In this document: positions 9,735 to 17,500 of the stretch, piece by piece
Position numbering within the stretch: the stretch's first letter is position 1
How the letters are laid out: each line of letters opens with the position of its first letter
From: Polyangium fumosum
GTDB lineage: Bacteria; Myxococcota_A; Polyangia; Polyangiales; Polyangiaceae
Direction of reading: 5' to 3'
Length of the DNA stretch: 40,242 nt
NCBI RefSeq assembly: GCF_005144585.1
Contig: NZ_SSMQ01000093.1
Coordinates: forward strand, 1 to 40,242
Notes under the pieces: generated by a model
The model's database searches: none
What the model was told of the DNA's origin: nothing
The model's input: only the letters and a program-made list of their open reading frames with translations
Position numbers and translations under genes: made by a program

Positions 9735-9780
9735 GACCACCTCCGCACCTCCCCCCCAAAGCTTCCCTCTTGCAACGCTG

Positions 9781-10821
9781 TCAGCGCGCTTCGGCCAGCA
9801 TGCTCATGGCCGCCGCGCGAAGCGTCCGCCGTTGCTTGACATGCGTCGAATCCGTCATCTTGGACTCGTATTCATCCAGGAGCGCGAGCGCGCGCCGCGC
9901 GTCCCCCCGGTTCAAGGCCGCCTTGGCGTGGACCAGCAACGAGAAGTTTCCTTCCTCGACGACGTGTAGCTTCGGCGGGGCATTGGCGGGAGGGAGCGTC
10001 GTCGACGGAGCAGCACCTCCCGATCTGGCAGACCGGGAAACAACCACCGTGTCATGCCACCCGGCACGCGCCTCGCGCTCGCTTGCTCCCGGTTCGACCC
10101 TTCCAGCGCACGGCCCGGACGGGGAAAACCCAACCACGAAGGCGCCCACCGCCACGCTCACGGCAAACCGAATCGCAGGCTCCAGAATCCGAGCACACGC
10201 GCGGAGGATCCCACAATCCCATCCCTCCCGCGCCGGCATCTCCTCGTCCGCAGAACCCAAACCGAAGCATCCAAACGGCAGCAGCATGCCCAGCCGCCGC
10301 TTGGAATCGTCGAGCAAGTCCTGCAGCCGCATCCGCAGCTCCTCGCGCGCCCGCTGCAGCCACGAGGAAAGCGTATTCTCATTGACGCCCTGCTCGGACG
10401 AGAGCTCCCGGACGGTCACGCCCTCGACGCAACACGAAAGCACGAGCTCCCGCCGCTCCGGGGACAGACCCTCCAATCCCAGCCGGAACCACTCGCGCTC
10501 GGCCACATCCACCACGTCATGGATGGGCGCGGCGACCGCATCGATGTCGTCGGGGTTGTCCCATAACGTCTCCAGCGCCCGCCTCTTTTGCTGCTTCCAG
10601 TGTGCTTTCGCGCGCAGGTGCACCAGCCGAAACAACCATGCTTTGACGCGGTCGACCTCCTCCGCAGGTGGCCTCGTCCGCGTGACGTCGTACGCATCCC
10701 GCAACGCCTGGATCGCCACGTCTTCCGCATCCGCGTCGGGGACGAACTTTCGCGCGCGTTCGACCATCCAGGGCAGGTACCCGGGTAAATCGTCGACTTC
10801 TTTGGTTTTTCGCCCGTTCAC
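9781..10821 (-). CDS. ECF-type sigma factor with C-terminal membrane segment and TPR-like tail
   Basis: This protein has about 346 residues. Residues 12-80 match sigma region 2 (ARKFVPDADAEDVAIQALRDAY, then VKAWLFRLVHLRAKAHWK). Residues 118-165 match sigma region 4 with a helix-turn-helix (LSPERRELVLSCCVEGVTVREL, VNENTLSSWLQRAREELR). Beyond the usual ECF length there is a hydrophobic helix at about 217-233, a Ser/Pro-rich linker, and a tail at about 290-346 (VHAKAALNRGDARRALALLDEYESK) that reads like the TPR-like repeat common in myxobacterial envelope regulators. The frame is open to 11328, but that part overlaps a convincing plus-strand gene. GTG 10821 has GGAGAGGG just upstream and begins directly at region 2. 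It probably directs RNA polymerase to a small envelope-related regulon, with the tail anchoring or sensing. The divergent exported protein is a likely target. Confidence 0.85.
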   Translation of the reverse strand: MNGRKTKEVDDLPGYLPWMVERARKFVPDADAEDVAIQALRDAYDVTRTRPPAEEVDRVKAWLFRLVHLRAKAHWKQQKRRALETLWDNPDDIDAVAAPIHDVVDVAEREWFRLGLEGLSPERRELVLSCCVEGVTVRELSSEQGVNENTLSSWLQRAREELRMRLQDLLDDSKRRLGMLLPFGCFGLGSADEEMPAREGWDCGILRACARILEPAIRFAVSVAVGAFVVGFSPSGPCAGRVEPGASEREARAGWHDTVVVSRSARSGGAAPSTTLPPANAPPKLHVVEEGNFSLLVHAKAALNRGDARRALALLDEYESKMTDSTHVKQRRTLRAAAMSMLAEAR

Positions 10822-10831
10822 GGTACACCCT

Positions 10832-10866
10832 CTCCGGTTCGTCCCCGCGTCCCGCTCCGGTTCGTC
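10832..10866. repeat. Two 12-bp direct repeats in the sigma-factor upstream region
   Basis: CTCCGGTTCGTC occurs at 10832-10843 and again at 10855-10866, 23 bp start to start. On the minus strand this reads GACGAACCGGAG, and the proximal copy overlaps the ribosome-binding site of the sigma-factor gene. A small inverted repeat GCTCC/GGAGC follows at 10877-10890. In a divergent regulatory gap of about 140 bp this may be an operator or autoregulatory element, but two 12-mers can also be chance. Confidence 0.35.
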
Positions 10867-10962
10867 TTTCGCCCCTGCTCCGTGAGGAGCCGTTTTCGAA
10901 CGTTTCCGTGCAGCAAATCGACATGACCCCGAAGATTTTCGACCGGGGCCTGGAGTCTGGTG

Positions 10963-11991
10963 ATGCGAACCCCTGAAGCAGGCGGCAAGGTCGGCCTGCG
11001 AGCCCTGCAGGCTGTCATCGGCGTGACGATGGCACTCGCGGCGCCGCTCGATGCGCGCGCCGAGCCACCCCACTACCGCGTCGAGCTCGTCGCGCCGAAG
11101 CACCTGCCGGCCTGCAACGACCCGGAAGGTTTTTTCGAGGAGCTCGACCTCGCGCTCTCGCAACCGCTGCTCGACCCTCCAGCATCGCGGGTGCTCGAGG
11201 TGCACATCGAGCGGCCTTCTGGGGGAGCGTATGGAGTGAAGGTCGTCTTCCGGGAGCCCGGGGGGCAGGTGCTCGAGACGGTGCGTCTCACGTACCCAGG
11301 CTCGATGGAGTGCTTCAAGGTGCTGCACAAGGTCGCGCTGGTCGCGGCCATCGAGATGGAGGCGGAGGAGGGCGCTCCGAAGGAGCCGACGCCCCCACCG
11401 CCGCCTCCCGCAGCTCCGCCGCCGGCGTCACGTCCGGCTCCGCCCAGCGAGCCTTGCCCGCCGCCCCCCCCCGCGGAGCCCCCCAAGCCCCCCGCGGCGC
11501 GGCGCGGGTTCGTGGGCGTCGGGCTCGGCGCCTTCCTCTCCTTCGCCCCGGAGGCGTTTTTCGCTCCGCGTGTGATCGTGGGCTGGCACGTTCGCCCGAG
11601 CCTGGTGCTCGAGCTCGACGTGGCAGGGCAAGCGTGGATGACGGCGAATCCACAAAACGGGCCCACGGCGGTCGACGTGCAGACGGGCTTCGGCACCCTC
11701 GCGGGGTGTTACGCGCCGTCGTCGCTTCGGCTGTGCGGCATCGTGATGGGTGGGGTGCAGCGGTCGGTGGGGATCGACCGGGCATTCTCCCAAGCGACGA
11801 CGCTACCGCTCTTTGGCGTGGGCCTACGAGCCGGTTTCGAGCAGGTCATGGTCGGCTCGTTGCTGCTACGCACGGACCTCGATGCCGTGTTCAACATCGC
11901 GAACCGCGACATCCACGGCCGAACGTGGCCTCTCTGGGAGCCGATCCCGCTCGCCGCGAACGTGACCACGTCGCTGCTCTGGTCGTTCTAG
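10963..11991 (+). CDS. Exported protein with proline-rich linker and beta-barrel-like C-terminus
   Basis: This protein has about 342 residues and no named family that I recognise. The N-terminus has a signal-like hydrophobic stretch (ALQAVIGVTMALAAPLDARA) followed by a folded region that begins PHYRVELVAPKHLPACND. Around residues 120-180 is a Pro/Ala-rich linker. The C-terminal third has alternating hydrophobic strands, glycines and a terminal aromatic (TTSLLWSF), the pattern of an outer-membrane barrel ending in Phe. ATG 10963 with GGAG seven bases upstream is the likely start; GTG 10960 is possible. The gene is divergent from the sigma factor with a shared gap of about 140 bp, an arrangement common in myxobacteria where an ECF factor controls a neighbouring envelope gene. 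It is probably periplasmic or outer-membrane; the function is unknown. Confidence 0.75.
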   Translation: MRTPEAGGKVGLRALQAVIGVTMALAAPLDARAEPPHYRVELVAPKHLPACNDPEGFFEELDLALSQPLLDPPASRVLEVHIERPSGGAYGVKVVFREPGGQVLETVRLTYPGSMECFKVLHKVALVAAIEMEAEEGAPKEPTPPPPPPAAPPPASRPAPPSEPCPPPPPAEPPKPPAARRGFVGVGLGAFLSFAPEAFFAPRVIVGWHVRPSLVLELDVAGQAWMTANPQNGPTAVDVQTGFGTLAGCYAPSSLRLCGIVMGGVQRSVGIDRAFSQATTLPLFGVGLRAGFEQVMVGSLLLRTDLDAVFNIANRDIHGRTWPLWEPIPLAANVTTSLLWSF

Positions 11992-11995
11992 CCCT

Positions 11996-13168
11996 TTAGC
12001 TGACGGGCGCGTAACAGCACACGGTCACGGCCTCCGCGAGGACGAGCTCTCCTTCCACCTCGCCGCCGCTCGGCGTGCACGTGCCCTTCGTGTACTCGAG
12101 GACCTCGGCGATCTTGCCCGCGAGCGCCGTGCCCGGCATGAAGTCGCGGCAAGGGGCGATCATGCCGGTGGAGACGTTCTCGGCCGACTCCTCGACCGTG
12201 CACATCGGCCCGCTGAAGATCCGGTACTTCACCTTGCACGAGCCACCACTCGGCGCATCACACGTGCAGGCCGAGCAAGCCCGGCTGTCGTCGACATGCG
12301 CGTAGAGGACGTGCCGCTCGCCGCCCCAGCCCTCGGGGCAGGTGTGCTCGCCGGCGCGCATGATGCACGAGGAGGAGCTTGGTGCGCCGGGCACGCACAC
12401 CTTGCCGGGCTGGTCCACGCACGTCGGCGCTGGCTTGCCGCTGGTGCAGGCGCGGCCGATCGGGGTGGTCGGCCCGCCAGCCCACGCATGGGCAGGCGGA
12501 GGAACAGGATCGCTTACGAGGTGCGGCGTGCAGGGTTCCTCTTCGATGACCGGAGGCGAGACCGTGATCGAGCGGACGCACGGCACACCGCCGCAGAGGA
12601 GGCTTGCCGGGATCGACTTGTCCTGATTGCAGGTCCCGTCCCAGTTTGTCAGCGGATCGAAGTTTGTCTTGACACCACCACCCGGGCATGCGTGCGAGTC
12701 CACAGTCCACGTCTCTGGCAGCTTGCACGTCCCCTCGGGCGCGTCGCACGCGCATGCACCACACGAGGGCGCAGGCGGCGCGGGGATGCCTTCGAACGCG
12801 AGGATCGGAGCATCTCCGGAGCAGGGCGGGGGTTCCTCGGGCCACGACGACACGAACGCGATGTGTGCCCACGCATCCGGGGCAGGGGAGACGCAGGTAC
12901 CACCTGCGCAGAGCGAGGCCGTCCCGCCTGCGCCGCCGTCGCCGCCCTCGCCGCCATCCGCGCCCGCGTCCGGCAAGCACTGGGGTGGCAGCGGCGGAGG
13001 GCCGTCCGGACAAGCTTCCGGAACAGGGCACGGACAGCACTCGTCCGTGACCGCCGGTCCGCAATCGTCTCCGATATTGGCCGGTCCGAAGCTGCACGCA
13101 ACAACCATGCTGGCCGCCGCCGCAAACCCTGCCACGAGCACGAGCCCCACACGCAACGTCTGACGCAT
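11996..13168 (-). CDS. Cys-rich putative lipoprotein with duplicated CDAP motif
   Basis: This secreted protein of about 390 residues starts at ATG 13168 (GTG 13177 is also in frame). The signal peptide has a hydrophobic core LVLVAGFAAAASMVVAC, with a lipobox VVAC placing the lipidated Cys near residue 25. The mature protein is very rich in Cys, Pro and Gly. Two copies of a short Cys motif are visible, CGACACDAPEGTCKLP and CSACTCDAPSGGSCKVK, suggesting disulphide-bonded repeats. A Gly/Asp-rich low-complexity stretch (DGGEGGDGGAGG) lies near residue 75. Such proteins are common and poorly characterised in Polyangiales. It converges on the upstream exported-protein gene with only four bases between stop codons. 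The role, perhaps at the cell surface, is unknown. Confidence 0.8.
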   Translation of the reverse strand: MRQTLRVGLVLVAGFAAAASMVVACSFGPANIGDDCGPAVTDECCPCPVPEACPDGPPPLPPQCLPDAGADGGEGGDGGAGGTASLCAGGTCVSPAPDAWAHIAFVSSWPEEPPPCSGDAPILAFEGIPAPPAPSCGACACDAPEGTCKLPETWTVDSHACPGGGVKTNFDPLTNWDGTCNQDKSIPASLLCGGVPCVRSITVSPPVIEEEPCTPHLVSDPVPPPAHAWAGGPTTPIGRACTSGKPAPTCVDQPGKVCVPGAPSSSSCIMRAGEHTCPEGWGGERHVLYAHVDDSRACSACTCDAPSGGSCKVKYRIFSGPMCTVEESAENVSTGMIAPCRDFMPGTALAGKIAEVLEYTKGTCTPSGGEVEGELVLAEAVTVCCYAPVS

Positions 13169-13264
13169 GACGCGCACGCTACCGCGGTTGCCAGGTGGGA
13201 GGCAAGCTCGGCGACAAACCTGAGGCGGGACGAGCCGGGAGACGACAAACGAACCGATGGATGC

Positions 13265-13702
13265 TCAGCGTGCCTGACGGAACACATCGATGATCCGATC
13301 GACGTGAATCCCCTCATTACGGAAAAACCGGTCTCCCGAGCCCGGCTCGGTGATCCAGCCTCCGCTGTGGTGCAGCGCCACGAGCCGCCAGTCCTTGTCG
13401 AACACGGGTGCTCCGGAGGAGCCGGGGAGCGTATCCGTCAGGTATTGCACGCGCCCATGGCCCACGTGGACCACGTGGTTGTGGAAAAACGAGAGCTGCT
13501 TCTGATCGCCGCCCGGGTGCTGGATGATGTTGACCCGGTCGTCGACGCGGACCTCGGCCGTTCGTAGCTCGATGGCGCCCCACCGCGCCGACGGGCTCCC
13601 CAAGACCTTCACGATCGTGCAGTCGTCCTCGCGGGAGGTGACGAAATAAGCATCGGGATCGAGCCGCAGCTCAGCGGCGGGGTCGCACGGCCGCTCGTTC
13701 AC
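13265..13702 (-). pseudogene. 5'-truncated trypsin-like serine protease
   Basis: This 145-residue product matches the C-terminal half of bacterial trypsin-like peptidases. It has the Asp-containing strand DDCTIVKVLG (equivalent to the catalytic Asp region), the HPGGDQKQLS stretch typical of the bacterial family, and the nucleophile motif LPGSSGAPVFD followed by WRLVALHHSGG. The N-terminal half with the catalytic His (usually a 'TNxHV' motif) is absent. Upstream on the minus strand the same frame has a stop (TGA) a few codons before GTG 13702, and the other frames show no protease-like residues. An intact enzyme would need about 80-100 more residues. It is either a decayed remnant or a protein using the fold without catalysis. 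In bacteria such peptidases often belong to conflict or effector modules; none is visible here. Confidence 0.65.
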
Positions 13703-13725
13703 GCCGCGGTGGTGACTTCAACGTT

Positions 13726-13745
13726 CCCTGCACGGCGTTGCAGGG
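13726..13745. promoter_or_regulatory. Perfect 7-bp inverted repeat between divergent genes
   Basis: CCCTGCA at 13726-13732 pairs with TGCAGGG at 13739-13745 around a 6-nt spacer. It lies about 24 bp before the start of the truncated protease, in the gap shared with the divergent HEAT-repeat gene. It may be an operator or an RNA hairpin in the protease leader. No homopolymer T run follows on either strand. Confidence 0.35.
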
Positions 13746-13780
13746 CGCTCCATGAAGCTGCGGGTGGAGGCCACGGCGCC

Positions 13781-13795
13781 AACGTGATAAACGTT
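13781..13795. promoter_or_regulatory. AACGT-5-ACGTT palindrome just before the HEAT-repeat gene
   Basis: The 15-bp palindrome AACGTGATAAACGTT ends five bases before ATG 13800, where a ribosome-binding site would sit; no convincing Shine-Dalgarno sequence is visible. Another AACGTT lies at 13720-13725. The position suggests a repressor operator overlapping the translation start, but this is inference from one palindrome. Confidence 0.35.
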
Positions 13796-13799
13796 GCGC

Positions 13800-14438
13800 A
13801 TGATAGATCCTGTCACCGCTGATCTCGCGGCTTGCGTGCAGGCCCTCCGCGCGGATCCGATCTTGACCGAGAACACCCTGGGCATGATGGAGTTTTGCCG
13901 CGGTCTCCTGTCGCGTGGAGAATCAGGTCTCGCGCTGGTGCGCGCGGTCGTGCGAGACAGCAGCTACAAGGCACGGCTCCGTGCGTGCGCCGCGCGCGTC
14001 CTGAGCCCGCACCTGGAGCCGGCCGACGTCGAACATACTTGCTCGCTGCTGCTCTCGGGAAAGCCTATGACGCGCTACACGGCCGCGGTGGCCTTGTGCC
14101 GCACGGCGTCCCCTGCGTCCGTCGACGCGCTGATCGAGGCCCTGGACGACGACGAGCTCATCGCGGGCATGTATTGGGGTTTGCACGTGAGCGATGTTGC
14201 CGCGCTGGCGCTCACGCGCATCGGTGGAGCTGGCCAGCCTGCGCTTGCGGCCTGGGGCGAGAGGCGACGGCAAGAACTTCATCATCCCTCCTCTCGCCTG
14301 GTGGCCGCCTGTGCCCTTGCGCGGGTCGGAGATGCGCAGGGACACGCGGTCCTGGAAGAGCTCGTCACGACGCAAAATGACTACATGGCCAGTGATGTGC
14401 TCGAAGCTTTGCGTGAGGGCAGGGAAACATACTTGTAA
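13800..14438 (+). CDS. HEAT-repeat protein
   Basis: This is an all-helical protein of about 212 residues. Repeating helical pairs are visible: RLRACAARVLSPHLEP, RYTAAVALCRTASPASVDALIEALDD, VAALALTRIGGAGQPALAAW and LVAACALARVGDAQGHAVLEEL. The spacing and the Ala/Leu-rich pattern match HEAT/PBS-lyase-type repeats, which act as protein-binding scaffolds. There is no catalytic motif, signal peptide or membrane segment, so it is probably cytosolic. ATG 13800 is preferred; TTG 13794 in frame is possible. The gene is divergent from the truncated protease and convergent with the large DUF4157 gene. Its partner is unknown. Confidence 0.75.
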   Translation: MIDPVTADLAACVQALRADPILTENTLGMMEFCRGLLSRGESGLALVRAVVRDSSYKARLRACAARVLSPHLEPADVEHTCSLLLSGKPMTRYTAAVALCRTASPASVDALIEALDDDELIAGMYWGLHVSDVAALALTRIGGAGQPALAAWGERRRQELHHPSSRLVAACALARVGDAQGHAVLEELVTTQNDYMASDVLEALREGRETYL

Positions 14439-14454
14439 GGCGTTTCGATGATTC

Positions 14455-14485
14455 CAATCGCGGAGCCCCCCCCCCACCGCGATTG
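14455..14485. terminator. Bidirectional stem-loop between convergent genes, with C10 loop
   Basis: A perfect 9-bp stem, CAATCGCGG (14455-14463) with CCGCGATTG (14477-14485), encloses a 13-nt loop containing ten consecutive C. It sits in the 64-bp gap between the convergent HEAT-repeat and DUF4157 genes, the usual place for a shared terminator. No T run follows on either strand, so if it terminates it does so atypically, or it protects mRNA 3' ends. Confidence 0.55.
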
Positions 14486-14502
14486 CCGTCGCGTGGATAC
14501 GA

Positions 14503-17500
14503 CTACTTTATCCGTGTCTTCCCGTGGACCGTCGGTCTTTCGACGTTGCGTGCGAGGAGGCCCTCGTAGTCGATCGACGTGATGATGCGAACACCCATGC
14601 CGGTCTCCGGATCCGTGCCAGGGTACCCCGTGAACACCGTGGTGTCGGTATTCTCCAATTTGGAGCCGGTGAAGATCCGCTCGTCGTAGAGCACGAGTGC
14701 CGGTCCAGCTTCGCCAGTATACACAGTTGCCGTTCCGATTTGCTGGCCCTTCGAGAGGACGGGAACCGCTCGATTCTTGTGTGCGTTCCATTTCTCTCCT
14801 AGTGGGCTTCTCGCGCGAATCTGTCTGCGAAACCCGTCGTACGCCGTCTCCCATTGCGATGGCATGAGGGTGGCTAGAATACGATTGGCCTCACTGCCCA
14901 TGACGGGACTCTTGTCCGGTGTCAGAAACGGAACGTTGTCAGGCGCCTTCAGTTTCCACTGGCCATTGGTATCTACGACGTACTGTTCGCCCGGCAGAGG
15001 CGGAGGATAACCGTCTTTCACCGCCTGGCGATTCAGTTGATCGGAATTCCAATGCCGAAAGTGTTTTCGCCTGGATGTCGGCGAGGTTTCCCGGGGGACG
15101 AGGTTTATCTTCCCTGATGTCGGGTCCCTCTTGCCCGATGGGTCGACCATCATCGGGTTCTCCGGTGTGCTGCCCGGCTTGATGTAGAGCTGGTACGCTC
15201 CCTTGTCGTTCGGATCCTGCGTGTAGAAGTGGCCCTCGGGTGCGGGCGTGTACTCCGTGAGGGGCGTCTTCTTGATCTCGGACCCATCGAACTTCGCCGC
15301 GACGAAGTCCGGACCTGCCTCGAAGTTCGTGAGCTTCTCCTCGTGCTCACGCACCTGCGCGCGTAGGTCCTCGAGGAGCTTGTTGTGCTTCTCTTCCTGA
15401 GCGGCGTCGAACTTCTTTCCGGTCGACTCGTTCCCGCGTATCTCGTGGCTGTACGACTGGATGAGATGCGCGAGCTTTGCGAGCTCCATCGCCGAATAAA
15501 AGGCCTGCGAGCGCCAGGGCTGGCTGCCCGGATCCTTGGGGTCGGGCTTGCCCGAGAGCAACGCTCCGGCTCGATTGATCGCATGACGGACCCGGCCCGA
15601 CAGGCCCATGTAACGGAGCAACATCTTCGCCGCGACGGCGTGGCCGACGATCATCTTCGTGTCGGCACGGACGCCGGCAACCACGTAAATGTCCCTGATC
15701 AACCCGTAGGCGTCGAACTCGGGGACGGCCATGGCGTCCAGCGGCCCCACCGATTCCGACCGATAGACAGGGATCTCCCTTCCCGTGGCCATCTTCAACA
15801 GGGAATGCACCGTCGGATCGGCGCGACGCCCCGGGACGTGCGGCGCTTGTTCGCCGCCGCGCGCCTTAGCGTTTTTCCCCTCCATCACGAGGTGGTGCCC
15901 GGCGGCAATCCCGAGATTCAGCAAATGAGAGCCGAGGAGCTCCATGATCTGCGCCCGACGAATGCTGTCGGGCAGCAATTCATCTTCGGAGATCGTCTTG
16001 ATCTGCGCATAGAGATCGGCACCGGCCACGGCGACGCTCAGCCCGTCGAGGCCGAAGCCGAAGATCATCAAGCCGAGCTGGCCACCTGCGGAAACCGGGA
16101 TCAGCTTGAGGCTGGCCGCCGCCCGCACGGCGCCGACCGGGGCGCTGAGGACGTTGATCACGTCCATCCACATGCTGAGATCGTTCGCGCGCAGCGTCCC
16201 CAGGGCAGCGCGGTCGGCCAGTCGATAGGCCGAGGGAATGGCGCCGACGACGCCGACCGGTATCATGATGGAGAGCATCACGCCGGGCGCGAGGAACGGC
16301 GCGGCGGCCACCGTGGCCACGGAGATCGCCAGCGTGATGTTCTCGATGCTCTCCAACGTCAGCGCGGACAGGTCCTTCTCGATGCGAATCGTCCGCGTCG
16401 TTCCGGCCCCGCCGAACTCCCCTGCCATGTACGGAGGGATGTAGAGCGTACAGGATCCACGGCCATACCCGTGGTCGCTCTCGAGCAGCTTCGTCGCCGC
16501 GTCGACGATGGCGTCCTCGCGGTTCTCCCTGGGGGCGCCCACCGCGAAGCTGCTTTTCTTGGTGGTGGAGTCGAGCACGGCATAGACGAGTTGGTCCCCG
16601 TCCGCGGGGCGCTCCACGGCCTCGAGGAGGAGGCGGTGCGTGACGCCGTTGCGCCCCACGAGCGCCGCCGTGAGGCGCACGGGCGGCTCCAGGGACGCGC
16701 CTTCGTTTTCGCTCTCGAGGCCGAGGAGCCGCGCCTGGCGCAACATGAGGATCTCGTCGATGTCGGCGATACGCTGGGTCAGCGCCTCGATTTCCTTCGA
16801 ATCCGGCGCGGGCGCGTCCGGCTTCGAATCGGTCGCGCTCGTTTCATCGGTCTTCCGGCTCTGGAGCTCGGTGAGGCGGCGATCCAGCATCGCGCGCTCG
16901 CGGAACAGCACGGGCAACGCGTCGCCATGGAGCGTCTGGCGAATGTCCTCGAACTCGCTGAGCAGCGCCATCCTGGTTTCGGGGGCCATCGATTTGTCGT
17001 TGCTGAAGAGCTCCTTGTGGAGGTCCTGGAAGCGGCCTTCCTCCTCGAACATCGCCCGCACATCGGCATCGACCCGCAGCTTGGACATCTCCGCGGACGG
17101 TCGCACCCATACCGGCATCCACGCGACGCTCGGGGCGCGCTCGATGACACGACCCTCAACGGCCATCGGCGACGCGATGCAGCGGACGATGTAGAGGCCG
17201 CTCTTCTTGAAGGGCAGGGCGTGCGCATACGACGGCTCGGCCAGGGTCTGGATGCCCGCTCGCACGAACGTCCCGATCGGCCGCAGGATCGCGTTGAGGG
17301 AGACCAGGGTAGCGGCGCCGATGCCCGGGACACCGATATCGAAGATGAGCGCCTGGAGCGCGCGCTGGATATCGACCGCGTTGTCGTCCATGTCGCGCCC
17401 GAGCCGCTGCCAGAGCACCGCGCCCATGCCGGGCGCCTCCCCTTTGGCCTCGAGATCGAGCGCCGTTTGCGCGAGCTTCTTGATGTCGTTCTCGGGGACC

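Noticed and set aside
10822-11328. Upstream extension of the sigma-factor frame
   Set aside because: It lies opposite the exported-protein gene, and GTG 10821 starts directly at sigma region 2.
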